From assembly GCA_018697195.1 (NCBI GenBank), contig CM031858.1, positions 109,802,944 through 109,866,943 of the forward strand: a stretch of DNA of 64,000 nucleotides, in the 5' to 3' direction. A program made the position numbers and the translations under genes. This document shows positions 59,101-63,495 of the stretch, piece by piece (position 1 is the stretch's first letter; every line of letters starts with the position of its first letter). The DNA comes from Certhia americana (taxonomy: Eukaryota; Chordata; Aves; Passeriformes; Certhiidae). The notes under the pieces were generated by a model. That model searched no databases and had not been told where the DNA came from. It worked only from the letters and a program-made list of their open reading frames with translations.

Positions 59101-62100
59101 NNNNNNNNNNNNAAGTACTGATTTGTGCAAAAGGTGGTCCCCCCAGACCTGCTCTATCTAACATTACTTATCTTCACAGATTCTACGTGAAATTAGATAA
59201 CTCTGTCCTCCTTGCCTGAGCAACCTCACAGCGTGTGGTTTTACACTACCTGAAGAATCACACTGTGCTCTAGTCCTTCACATCTCTGCTAGCACATGGA
59301 GCATGACAGATGGTGCCAGTAGTGAGATCAGCTTAGTTCCTGTTTATCAGAATTGTTTTGCACATAGATCAGTATATTAATTTTCATAATTGCACCGCTT
59401 CTCTAAGCAAGAAGGCAGATGAACACACGAGCCTGCAGCTTGTTTTTTTTTTTTTTTTTTTGTTCCCCAAAATAAAAATGGCCTCAAACATAATTCCCAT
59501 TTTCAGACAAAAATATGTACTGTAAAATACTCTAAAAATGCAATAGCAAATTCTTGACCGAGCTTTTATAGCATAAATGAATTGCAAATAGCAATTCTGC
59601 CGGAGAAGTTATAGAAGGATTCAGAAGCAATACATGTACTTTAACTCTCTGATAAGTAAGGACAGCTTATTTCTAAGGGATGAAATACCAATCAATCCAA
59701 TTTTATGTACAAATTCAGTGAAACAGCACTAAGCAAAGAGAGATGGATTCATTTCAAAATGGATCAGCCTTTCACACCTCCCTTTAAGAGAACTGGTGAT
59801 TACAAAGGAAGACACAAAACAGAATTACAGAATCACAGAATTGTTATAGGTGGAAAGGGATCACTGAAGATGATCTACATCCAACCGTCCCTGCAAGGCA
59901 GGATCACCTCCAGCAGATACAGGAAAGTGGTCTGGGTGGGTTTGGAATGTCTCCAGAGAGGGAATCTCCACACTCCCTAAGCAGAGCCTGTTCCAGTGCT
60001 CTGCCAACCCCAATGGAAAGAAGTTTTCTTCATGTTGAAGCAGAACTTCTTGTATTTTAGCTTATGGCCACTGCTCCTCACAGAATCCCCAGAAACAGTT
60101 ATCACCACACTATAATAATAAGATAATAGAAGAATAATAATAATAATAATAATTAATAATTGATAATAAATAATATAATAATAATTAATAATAATATAAT
60201 GAATAATACGATATGATAATAAATAATGATAATGATAATAATAATGAGAATAATAATAATAATAATAATAATAGCAATACGCCCACAACCATAAAGCAAT
60301 AAAACACAAGCGGTCATGTATCGACACATTCTGCTGTACCACATCAGATCTTTAATCATGGCCTTTCTTCCTCTCTGTCCTTAACCTCACACATGCTGCT
60401 TCTAACACAAGAACTTACAGTCAGCATGCGTAACATTCTTCCAGGGAGCAGGAAAGAAGGTCACTCTTGGAGTGAGGAACTCACAGTCAGGCCTGCTGGC
60501 AGAATATCTGAGAATAGTGCAGCAGCAAAACCCACTGTAACAAGTTTCACTCAGTGAACACTGAGATAACTTCAATTTTGCAAGTTCCTAATTGTCACAA
60601 TAATTGGACCAAAACAGTGGCAACTAAGTGAATTAATTAACCTTCCAAGTGAATGCTTTTATTTTGAATACTCTCCTGGTTTTGTTTGTTAATGTATTTT
60701 GAAAAGCCTTCCATTAAAAGAAAGGGATTACTAGTTCATAACCTCCTAAAGATGTGATCATCTGCATTCATTATTATTTTTACCTCTGCTGCATTCTTCA
60801 CAGTTCATGAGCATTGCTAAACAAAATGAAAAACTTTTTACATAACAAGTAACAGTTGATAAGTTACTCAGACTCACCTGAAAAAAAAGGCATATTTTAA
60901 ACACAAAGTAGCTTTTAAAGCTGTCCTGGTTTTTAAAGAGAGAAAATGCAAAAATCTAATGACAATGACAACCATAGCTTCATTTTCTGTGCTCCTTCCT
61001 CAGCACATGATATCAGAGGCCTGTAGTCTGAGCTACATGTTCTGTCAGAAAACAAATCTGACAATGTCATTGCATCACAATTCTGACAAACAGCTCTCTG
61101 CAAAACTGGCTGTCCTGCACACTACCAAGTAATTGAGGCGTAGCTTGAAACGCATAGCCTACCTAAACTAAACCAACAAATCTGGATAAAACATCACAGC
61201 TAAAAAATTCTACTTGTTCTCTTAAATTGGTCAATCTCCAGTTTTTTCCTTCTGCTTCAGTGCATTTTACCGATGCCACTGGCAGCTCAATTCTACTTCT
61301 TTGCACCAGTCGTACAGACAACGTCACGAAAAAGAAAAGCATACAAGATAACCTACAGGCAGAGAAAAGAAAGCCTTTCCCTGAAATACGATTCCATGTT
61401 TCTGAAACACTGGCCGTAATTCATTCTGGATACCGCAGTGTTGAAATCAACAGAAAGAGTCAGGTACGAATACTAGGGAGGTAACAGCGAAACGTGGAAG
61501 ACAAACTGTCTGAAGAGCCTGAATTTACAAACACTTTCCCCTTCAGGCCGTGCGATGTCCCAGAAGAAACCGAACTCTCAGGTTCCGCAGACGGCAGGAA
61601 ATTAACCTGACTTAACAGCTGTTCACCTTCGACAATCCCGCAAAACGCGTGTCTCCGCCAAGCTTATACGGATGCAGGTGACACCCCCCGGGCGGCCGCC
61701 GCCATGGCCGGGCAAGCAGTCCGGGTCCGTCCCAGTTCGTCACAGCCCCTGGGCAGGCACGGCCCGGCAGGCACGGCCAGCGGCGGCACGGCCCCGGCAG
61801 GCACGGCCCCCGGCAGGCACGCCCCGGCAGGCACGGCCCCGGCAGCCACGGCCCCGCGGCACGGCCCCGGCAGGCACGCCCCGCACAGTCACGGCCCCGG
61901 CACAGTCACGGCCCCGGCAGCCACGGCCCCGCGCCACGGCCCCGGCAGCCACGGGCACCGGCAGCCACGCCCCCGCAGACACGGCCCGGCAGCACTGCCC
62001 CGGCGGCACGGCCCCGGCAGCCACTGCCCCGGCAGACCACTGCCCGGCAGACAACTGCCCCGGCAGACACGCCCCGGCAGGCAATCGGCCCCGTCGGGAA

Positions 62101-62443
62101 CGGCCCCGGCAGGCACGGCCCCGGCAGCACGTCCCCGGCAGCACGGCCCCCGTCAGACACGGCCCCGGCAGACACGGCCCCGGCAGTCACAGCCCCGCGG
62201 GTCCCCCGGAGGCCGCGGTCGGAAGGGAGCGGCGGCGCCGCCTCCCCCGCCCCGTGTAAACAACACACTCCGCTCCCGGCACCGACCTTCCGAGGTGAGG
62301 CGGCAGAAGGGCCTGACCAGCTCGGCGAAGCTGAGGTTGTTCCTGCGGGTGAGCCGCTCCGCCTCCTCGCTGCACAGCGCGGCCACCAAGGGCACGAACG
62401 AGTCCTGGATGAACTCCTGCACCGACTGCACGCACTGGGCCAT
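4946..62443 (-). CDS. TRAPPC8: TRAPPC8 (TRAPPIII subunit, Trs85 homologue), complete 29-exon coding region
   Basis: Established: TRAPPC8 is the subunit that defines the TRAPPIII complex, a guanine-nucleotide exchange factor for Rab1 acting in ER-Golgi traffic and in autophagy (ATG9 vesicle supply). It is a peripheral protein acting at membranes. Seen: 29 exons with GT-AG junctions and continuous phase, totalling 4284 nt (1427 residues plus stop) against about 1435 in human. The N-terminal half matches the TRAPPC8/Trs85 family, residues about 450-650 look like a helical solenoid, and the C-terminal half (from about residue 740) is rich in beta-strand sequence as expected for the family's Ig-like sandwiches. 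No signal peptide or membrane segment is visible. The start was chosen because it gives the conserved N-terminus MAQCVQSVQE in a good initiation context (G at -3 and +4). The span includes a duplicated stretch of intron 1, so the real gene is probably about 4.5 kb shorter than it appears here. Confidence 0.97.
7202..7291 (-). CDS. TRAPPC8: TRAPPC8 exon 28
   Basis: Residues 1320-1349 plus two bases: SLCLVPVTLLLSNCSQAVVD, VMIDLRHKPT. It is a hydrophobic strand segment of the last beta-sandwich, not a membrane span. Acceptor CTTTGCAG, donor GTAGTG. Confidence 0.96.
9408..9553 (-). CDS. TRAPPC8: TRAPPC8 exon 27
   Basis: Residues 1272-1319 plus two bases: ELPETVLLKFFRPEN, PEQLSNLIKTSLHYPESFNH, SFHQK. 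The conserved LIKTSLHYPESFNH motif makes the match certain. Acceptor GTTTCAG, donor GTTAGTG. Confidence 0.97.
11133..11208. repeat. 38-bp perfect tandem duplication in intron 26
   Basis: Two adjacent units beginning tagctgctcaaactctagac, identical except at the last two bases. The identity implies a recent duplication. Confidence 0.95.
17090..17191 (-). CDS. TRAPPC8: TRAPPC8 exon 26
   Basis: Residues 1238-1271, 34 codons in frame: AYVVEDSKQLILEGQHHVAL, then NTVGKEAFSFPQKQ. Acceptor TCTGTAG, donor GTAATC. It is followed by the long intron 26 (7.5 kb). Confidence 0.96.
17675..17860 (-). CDS. TRAPPC8: TRAPPC8 exon 25
   Basis: Residues 1176-1237, 62 codons in frame: IISSASPCADFFFQSLSSEF, a variable middle, then RLIQRCSEVDLNIVVLWK. 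Acceptor CTTGTAG, donor GTATGT. The middle (KRTHVQSHTHASQ) differs most from mammals. Confidence 0.96.
19398..19438 (-). CDS. TRAPPC8: TRAPPC8 exon 24 (41-nt short exon)
   Basis: Residues 1162-1175: ENYTFADIVFGNEQ. Only 41 nt, the smallest exon of the gene, and only 117 bp of intron separates it from exon 23. Acceptor CCCTTAG, donor GTAGGTG. Its position is fixed by the conserved YTFADI...GNEQ sequence and by phase on both sides. Confidence 0.94.
19556..19624 (-). CDS. TRAPPC8: TRAPPC8 exon 23
   Basis: Residues 1139-1161 plus one base: DTKLASRERAKLCFKAVRC then KNSE. This conserved short strand segment matches human with few substitutions. Acceptor CTTTCAG, donor GTACGTTC. Confidence 0.95.
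20070..20166 (-). CDS. TRAPPC8: TRAPPC8 exon 22
   Basis: Residues 1107-1138 plus one base: SETGVKEFHIVQVSSNSKHW then KLQKSVNISGDK. Beta-rich. Acceptor TCCTTAG, donor GTGTGTAT (weak at +3/+4). Found only from the reverse-strand translation, since the exon is too short to stand out as an open frame. Confidence 0.95.
21418..21565 (-). CDS. TRAPPC8: TRAPPC8 exon 21
   Basis: Residues 1057-1106: HRVLRHTAVICTSRSLHIRA, TVCRSNALGDEEGRGDNMLL, FVDVENTNT. The joined codon with exon 20 gives Cys where human has Arg, as I recall it. Acceptor TTCCTAG, donor GTAAGT. Confidence 0.96.
22968..23375 (+). mobile_element. Degenerate avian LTR (probable solo LTR) in intron 20
   Basis: Matches a very common bird LTR-type repeat that opens tttaggctgggatagttaat, passes tattgctgagaagagcttg and cagctgacccccaactgac, and has a promoter-like ccatatgtgtcatgctcaac segment followed by AATAAA at 23239. 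No internal coding region follows. The family assignment is from memory of bird repeats and needs a repeat library. Confidence 0.65.
23922..24364 (-). CDS. TRAPPC8: TRAPPC8 exon 20 (largest coding exon)
   Basis: Residues 910-1056 plus two bases, 443 nt. It opens VFFINFPTGLLCGEIRKAYV, has FFTFGGNTAALTPLSPS in the middle and ends MWLRGPDEEGVHEINFLFYY, ESIKKHSKM. The long exon carries most of one beta-sandwich domain. Acceptor CATACAG, donor GTAAGT. Confidence 0.98.
24490..24775 (+). mobile_element. CR1-like fragment in intron 19
   Basis: Contains agtggaacaggcttcctag, agaggtggtcaatgcccc and ggactggatggccactgtag, the order expected of a CR1 3' region in forward orientation. It lacks the usual terminal octamers and departs from typical copies in the middle, so the subfamily is uncertain. 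Confidence 0.6.
25146..25303 (-). CDS. TRAPPC8: TRAPPC8 exon 19
   Basis: Residues 857-909: KFVSNGLSVRGRQDLEIQGP, RLNNTKEEKTSIKYGPDRRL, then DPIITEEMPLLE. Conserved basic patch RLNNTKEEKT. The acceptor follows a long T run (TTTTTAG); donor GTATGT. Confidence 0.97.
26321..26447 (-). CDS. TRAPPC8: TRAPPC8 exon 18
   Basis: Residues 815-856 plus one base: ARLKLFPHQTGELHILGVVY, NLGSVQGAVSLDGI. The 'GELHILGVVYNLG' strand pair is typical of the C-terminal beta-sandwich region. The last third (DPSIGLQT) diverges from human. Acceptor CTCCACAG, donor GTAAGTG. Confidence 0.95.
26697..26985 (-). mobile_element. CR1 LINE 3' fragment in intron 17
   Basis: Reversed CR1 3' end: agaatcacagaatgattg, then tgcttaagcagggccatct, ggatattccataatctctc, gggcagcctgtgccaagtgc, and the 'ttcaggaggagtctcttgtg' region. 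Degenerate and interrupted by an AT-rich insertion near 26882-26925. Confidence 0.88.
27128..27202 (-). CDS. TRAPPC8: TRAPPC8 exon 17
   Basis: Residues 790-814, 25 codons in frame: GTCDEDMVGTEAIAEFLINS then EETKV. Only the second half is well conserved with human. It is too short to stand out as an open frame and was placed by the matching flanks and phase. Acceptor TTTTCAG, donor GTAAGTA. Confidence 0.94.
28291..28421 (-). CDS. TRAPPC8: TRAPPC8 exon 16
   Basis: Residues 746-789: EPITVEVSFRNPLKVPLLLT and DLSLLWKFQPKDFS. The alternating hydrophobic pattern and the 'FRNPL' signature fit the first Ig-like beta-sandwich. The end, AKHDGETKAQ, is variable. Acceptor TTTGATAG, donor GTAAGG. Confidence 0.96.
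28612..28806 (-). CDS. TRAPPC8: TRAPPC8 exon 15
   Basis: Residues 681-745 plus one base: GEKQAATHVSLDQEYDSESS, QWKELEEQVVSVIN, then a segment with CLNCYSDNSKFPLAVIE. It is acidic at first and becomes strand-like near the end. Acceptor TCCCCAG, donor GTAAAG. Confidence 0.97.
29566..29674 (-). CDS. TRAPPC8: TRAPPC8 exon 14
   Basis: Residues 645-680 plus one base: QLSPDGPLPQLPLPYIN and SSATRVFFGHDRRPAE. The Pro-rich opening probably marks the turn from helical repeats towards the C-terminal half. Acceptor GCTCCAG, donor GTTAGAAA (weak at +3). Confidence 0.95.
30673..30897 (-). CDS. TRAPPC8: TRAPPC8 exon 13
   Basis: Residues 570-644, 75 codons exactly: KKHALRCYCQAMQVYKGKGW, EDHINFTIGRQSFTLRQLD, GAFLREYLYVYK. 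It is the most strongly conserved part of the helical solenoid and shows TPR-like spacing. Acceptor CTTGCAG, donor GTAAAG. Confidence 0.97.
32863..32994 (-). CDS. TRAPPC8: TRAPPC8 exon 12
   Basis: Residues 526-569, an in-frame exon of 44 codons: DSDLRSALLLEQAAHCFINM, then VRKFAFHMILAGHRFSKAGQ. These are helical-repeat residues with very high similarity to the mammalian sequence. Acceptor AAACAG, donor GTAAGT. Because it is 3n, skipping would preserve frame. Confidence 0.97.
34526..34631 (-). CDS. TRAPPC8: TRAPPC8 exon 11
   Basis: Residues 490-525: VLAERCVLLSAEILKSQSKY and SEAAALLIRLTSE. Alternating small and hydrophobic residues fit a TPR-like helix pair. Acceptor CTTTAG, donor GTAAAA. A large degenerate LTR-type repeat lies in the preceding intron. 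Confidence 0.97.
34965..35915. mobile_element. Large degenerate LTR-type avian repeat in intron 10
   Basis: About 950 bp resembling an abundant bird interspersed repeat: gtgaccaccaagctgctctg at the left, then aatttattggcaattaa, a stretch of repeated 'cttcaggg...acctgctctggc' phrases around 35500-35560, gaccttggtatcagcagggc, and gttatcacagaggtaacagc near the right. The 179-codon open frame at 35380-35919 is a by-product. Orientation was not resolved. Confidence 0.6.
36101..36201 (-). CDS. TRAPPC8: TRAPPC8 exon 10
   Basis: Residues 457-489 plus two bases: EMAAVSAFLQPGAPRPYPAH, then YMETAIQTYRDIC. It is part of the helical solenoid. Acceptor CTTGTAG, donor GTATGTTG. The upstream neighbour exon 9 joins at a codon boundary. 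Confidence 0.97.
37490..37640 (-). CDS. TRAPPC8: TRAPPC8 exon 9
   Basis: Residues 406-456. YPPEAPELQIRKMADLCFLV is followed by YELAYSCYHTAKKDFLND, the start of the helical-repeat portion of the protein. Acceptor TTTATAG. The donor GTTGGTACT departs from consensus at +3 and is one of the weakest in the gene. Confidence 0.97.
38100..38350 (+). mobile_element. Candidate solo LTR in intron 8, antisense to TRAPPC8
   Basis: Compact promoter-like layout on the plus strand: CCAAT boxes at 38146, 38200 and 38233, TATAAA at 38269-38274 and AATAAA at 38291-38296. The last two CCAAT boxes sit in a 33-bp direct repeat (units from 38181 and 38214), like a duplicated U3 enhancer. Outer ends (TG...CA) and target-site repeats were not identified, so this stays a candidate. 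Confidence 0.5.
38181..38246. repeat. 33-bp direct repeat with CCAAT boxes
   Basis: Two units beginning cgtggacaaag and each containing ctaccaatcaa, differing at about three positions. Part of the LTR-like element. Confidence 0.9.
39322..39437 (-). CDS. TRAPPC8: TRAPPC8 exon 8
   Basis: Residues 368-405 plus two bases. Basic and Ser-rich: LISRKGLSRSLFSATKKWFS followed by KVPEKSINELKNTSG. Acceptor CTCTCCAG, donor GTAAGTAA, a near-perfect U2-type site. The downstream intron 8 contains an LTR-like element on the opposite strand. Confidence 0.95.
41023..41270 (-). CDS. TRAPPC8: TRAPPC8 exon 7
   Basis: Residues 285-367. A variable Ser/Thr-rich first half is followed by the well conserved LTLTDHDRIRQFIQEF, RGLLPHIEKTIRQLND. 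This basic, helical segment sits in the centre of the Trs85-family region. Acceptor CAACAG, donor GTCAGTT. Confidence 0.96.
42703..42784 (-). CDS. TRAPPC8: TRAPPC8 exon 6 (divergent linker)
   Basis: Residues 258-284 plus one base, starting DSCEDYTVVSNKNTD and ending DGMDSEIK. This acidic, Ser/Asn-rich stretch corresponds to a poorly conserved linker in the human protein and is several residues shorter than the human segment as I recall it. Acceptor TCTGGCAG, donor GTATTTTT. Placement rests on flanking exons and on phase as much as on sequence identity. Confidence 0.92.
43899..44052 (-). CDS. TRAPPC8: TRAPPC8 exon 5
   Basis: Residues 206-257. It begins ADSIYEEMKQRYGTQGCYLL and ends with PDPWSQYLQKNTIQNQ. 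It continues the conserved N-terminal Trs85-family region. Acceptor GTTTCAG, donor GTATTATG; the exon ends on a codon boundary. Confidence 0.96.
44442..44616 (-). CDS. TRAPPC8: TRAPPC8 exon 4
   Basis: Residues 148-205 plus two bases. It includes KLSQEQHRIQH and YPKWFIPNTLKYYVLLHD, a strongly conserved block of the Trs85-family region. Its acceptor (AATGAATTCAG) has no pyrimidine tract, in keeping with a U12 intron upstream. The donor GTGGGT is weaker than average. Confidence 0.96.
44617..45919 (-). other. TRAPPC8: Intron 3, probable U12-type (minor spliceosome) intron
   Basis: The donor is GTATCCTTTGA, a full match to the U12 donor consensus (A/G)TATCCTTT. A TCCTTATT element ends about 12 nt before the acceptor, partially matching the U12 branch site TCCTTAAC at the right distance. 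There is no pyrimidine tract before the AG. The intron interrupts a codon after its first base. 1303 bp; no gene or repeat was recognised in it. Confidence 0.8.
45920..46009 (-). CDS. TRAPPC8: TRAPPC8 exon 3 (followed by a U12-type donor)
   Basis: Residues 118-147 plus one base. It carries TTPWFESYRE and MPASDHEFLNHY, highly conserved in TRAPPC8. The acceptor is an ordinary TATTTCAG. The donor is GTATCCTTT, the minor-spliceosome (U12) consensus, unlike every other donor in this gene. Confidence 0.96.
46010..51484 (-). other. Intron 2, 5.5 kb, nothing recognised
   Basis: AT-rich with several A runs (48043-48059, 51013-51024). The 161-codon minus-strand frame at 48419-48904 has a hydrophobic translation but no recognisable family, and its plus-strand shadow is equally open. 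Confidence 0.65.
51485..51679 (-). CDS. TRAPPC8: TRAPPC8 exon 2
   Basis: Residues 53-117 plus one base. It contains VHMRDPNNQL near the start, PPQPGAIRKLL in the middle and ITAGDYDLNIS at the end. Acceptor TTCTTAG, donor GTATGT. The long intron 1 upstream is inflated by the duplicated segment at 54553-63524. Confidence 0.96.
52185..52566 (+). mobile_element. CR1 LINE 3' fragment in intron 1
   Basis: Classical CR1 phrases in forward order: ggggttactcatcccggag, gaagaaattctttactgtg, ggtgaggcattggaacagg, ggcctggctggacagggatg, gagcaacctaatggtc, and a 3' end resembling ccattccatgatttt. About 380 bp of a 5'-truncated copy, antisense to TRAPPC8. Confidence 0.92.
53210..53243. repeat. 15-bp inverted repeat (hairpin) in intron 1
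   Basis: aatgtgttgtaagtt and aacttataacacatt flank a 4-base loop, with one mismatch that would be a G-U pair in RNA. No further structure around it. Confidence 0.8.
54939..55020. repeat. 44-bp imperfect tandem duplication in intron 1
   Basis: Two units starting tgcaatagcaa and containing attcatgactgag. The same pair recurs at about 59537-59610 because the locus is duplicated. Confidence 0.85.
55226..55500 (-). mobile_element. CR1 LINE fragment in intron 1 (left copy)
   Basis: Reads on the plus strand as a reversed CR1 3' end: cagaatcacagaattg at its left, then gatgatctactccaacc, ggaatgtctccagagagg, cagcctgttccagtgctct. The plus strand of the bird genome sequence therefore carries it inverted, in the same direction as TRAPPC8. 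Confidence 0.85.
55513..55541. repeat. TAA/CAA microsatellite, short form (left copy)
   Basis: About five TAA units followed by three or four CAA units, next to the 3' end of the CR1 fragment. It corresponds to the much longer tract at 60111-60275. Confidence 0.9.
57020..57690. repeat. 15-bp GC-rich minisatellite in intron 1 (left copy)
   Basis: The same array as 61740-62205 but roughly 200 bp longer, with more irregular units (GG/GGG and CC/CCC length changes). The open frames of 346 and 424 codons overlapping it have Gly/Ala/Arg- or Pro/Arg/His-rich repetitive translations and are not genes. Confidence 0.92.
57781..57940 (-). pseudogene. TRAPPC8 exon 1, second copy with frameshifts (probable assembly duplicate)
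   Basis: Nearly identical to 62287-62443 but 160 nt long rather than 157. There are three single-base insertions: an extra C after codon 11, an extra G near codon 31, and an extra A three to four bases before the donor. Two substitutions also occur, one of which creates an in-frame stop in the starting frame. The three insertions sum to +3, so the splice phase is restored but the middle of the exon reads out of frame. Single-base indels next to a sequence gap suggest consensus error in a duplicated contig end rather than a true decayed exon. Confidence 0.85.
57941..58310 (-). promoter_or_regulatory. Second copy of the TRAPPC8 promoter (probable assembly duplicate)
   Basis: Matches 62444-62830 with small indels. 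It has the same two CCAAT boxes, at 58163-58167 and 58277-58281, and the same order of GC-rich segments. It belongs to the left copy of the duplicated contig end. Confidence 0.8.
58370..58620. repeat. A-rich tandem array, left copy
   Basis: The same array as 62881-63125, with cores at 58442, 58514 and 58589. Spacing is 72 and 75 bp, differing from the right copy by short indels. Lysine/Asn/Gln-rich open frames here are composition artefacts. Confidence 0.78.
59013..59112. other. Assembly gap, 100 N
   Basis: Exactly 100 consecutive N, the conventional placeholder for a scaffold join of unknown size. Both sides are copies of the same locus, so the true distance across the join may be negative (overlapping contigs). 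Confidence 1.
59822..60098 (-). mobile_element. CR1 LINE fragment in intron 1 (right copy)
   Basis: The duplicate of 55226-55500 with scattered one-base insertions and deletions. It is the same insertion seen twice because the locus is duplicated, not an independent element. Confidence 0.85.
60111..60275. repeat. TAA microsatellite, long form (right copy)
   Basis: About 165 bp of imperfect taa/ataa units directly after the CR1 fragment. The same place in the left copy holds only about 30 bp. Confidence 0.92.
61740..62205. repeat. 15-bp GC-rich minisatellite in intron 1 (right copy)
   Basis: Imperfect tandem units close to CACGGCCCCGGCAGC, about 30 in number. The array ends about 80 bp from the exon 1 donor. 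Each unit has two CpGs, and the minus strand is G-rich with repeated GGGG runs. The unit is a multiple of three and lacks stops in most frames, giving long meaningless open frames on both strands. Confidence 0.92.
62287..62443 (-). CDS. TRAPPC8: TRAPPC8 exon 1 (right, intact copy)
   Basis: Encodes residues 1-52 plus one base, beginning MAQCVQSVQE and ending CRLTSE, unbroken. The donor is GTCGGTGC, a weak match to consensus. The one overhanging base joins exon 2 to give Val-53. A second, frameshifted copy of this exon lies at 57781-57940. This one is taken as the functional sequence because its frame is open and its conserved residues are complete. Confidence 0.95.
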
Positions 62444-62830
62444 CGCCGCTGCCGCCGCCGCTCGGGGCCGCCCGAGACGGCCCCGCCACCTTTCTCCGCA
62501 ATTCTTCGGATTATTCCCTCACTCGCTCCCTCCCTCCCTCCTTCCCTGGCCGGTGTCTGTCTGCGGCTCCCGCCCGGGCCCGACTCAGCGCCCGCCGAGC
62601 GCCGCCATGTCGCGCCTCAGCTGAGCCCCTGGGGGAGCGCCCGCTCCCGGCGGCCCCCGCGCCCGCTCATGTGATTGGCCAAAGGGGCGGCGCCGGCCCG
62701 GGGCGGGGGGAGGGCTGGGTGGTGTGCTCCCTCTCCCCCCCCGGAGCGGACAGTTGGTGCGGTCCGGGGGGGTGGGATGCTCCAGGGGGATTGGCCACCG
62801 AACAGGGATAACATTGCTGGCGGATTTATT
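62444..62830 (-). promoter_or_regulatory. TRAPPC8: TRAPPC8 CpG-island promoter and 5'UTR (right copy)
   Basis: GC- and CpG-rich sequence immediately upstream of the ATG. On the gene's strand there are CCAAT boxes (NF-Y type, GGCCAATC) at 62674-62678 and 62790-62794, and Sp1-type GC boxes near 62684-62690 and 62700-62707. No TATA box is visible, as expected for a housekeeping CpG-island promoter. The transcription start cannot be fixed from sequence; it probably lies between the proximal CCAAT box and the ATG. Confidence 0.75.
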
Positions 62831-62880
62831 TAAAAAAAAAACCAAAAACAAACCAAACCAGGCCAAAGCTAACAATAAAA

Positions 62881-63125
62881 ATCGCCAAAATGACCCCTAA
62901 ACAAGCAAAACAGGAGGAAAAAAAAAAGGCCCGAAAGGACAAAAAAAAGCGCGCCAAAATAATCACGAAACAAAACAAAGCAAGAAAATTGGGGAAAAAA
63001 AATTAAAAAACCAACAAAAAAGCGCCAAAATAACCACGAAACAAATCAAAGCAAGAAAATTGGGGAAAAAAAAATTAAAAGAAACAACAAAAAAGCGCTA
63101 AAATAACCACGAAACAAAACAAAGG
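62881..63125. repeat. A-rich tandem array, period about 72 bp, upstream of TRAPPC8 (right copy)
   Basis: Three successive units share gcgcc/taaaataa-cacgaaacaaa-caaagcaagaaa and ttggggaaaaaa blocks. Starts of the gcgccaaaa/gcgctaaaa core are at 62951, 63022 and 63095. The complement of the first two, TTTTGGCGC, matches the E2F consensus TTTSSCGC. The surrounding 62826-63420 is low-complexity A-rich DNA with G runs. Confidence 0.8.
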
Positions 63126-63326
63126 GGGGGGAAAGTCAAAAACAGGAACAAAAATCTAAATCAAAATCAAATCAAAAACAGGGGAAAAAAACGAAGCCCC
63201 AAAAGCAACAGCCATATAAAAACACCGAATAACCTCAGCAAAACAAGAAACATACATAAAACAGCACAAAAAAGAACCACAATTGCACTCACCCCCACCC
63301 CCCAAAAAAAGAGGGGGGCAGAAATA

Positions 63327-63354
63327 ATAAATAAATAAATAAATAAATAAATTT
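63327..63354. repeat. (AAAT)n microsatellite
   Basis: About seven aaat units, followed by an A run. The left copy of the duplicated segment (58809-58830) has fewer units. Confidence 0.9.
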
Positions 63355-63495
63355 AAAAAAAAAAAAAGGAAATATGTACACCAAAATAACCCCGAAACAA
63401 AAACCACACATGAAAAAAACTACATACATAAAACCCATGAATGGTTAGCCATATTCTAAAACACAAGTTCCACTAAAACATGAGGAAGAACTTTC

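Larger units (their letters stand above)
51680..62286 (-). other. Intron 1, 10.6 kb as assembled
   Basis: Holds a CR1 fragment (52185-52566), a hairpin (53210) and the whole left copy of the duplicated segment, including a broken exon 1. If the duplication is false, the real intron is about 6.1 kb. Confidence 0.8.
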
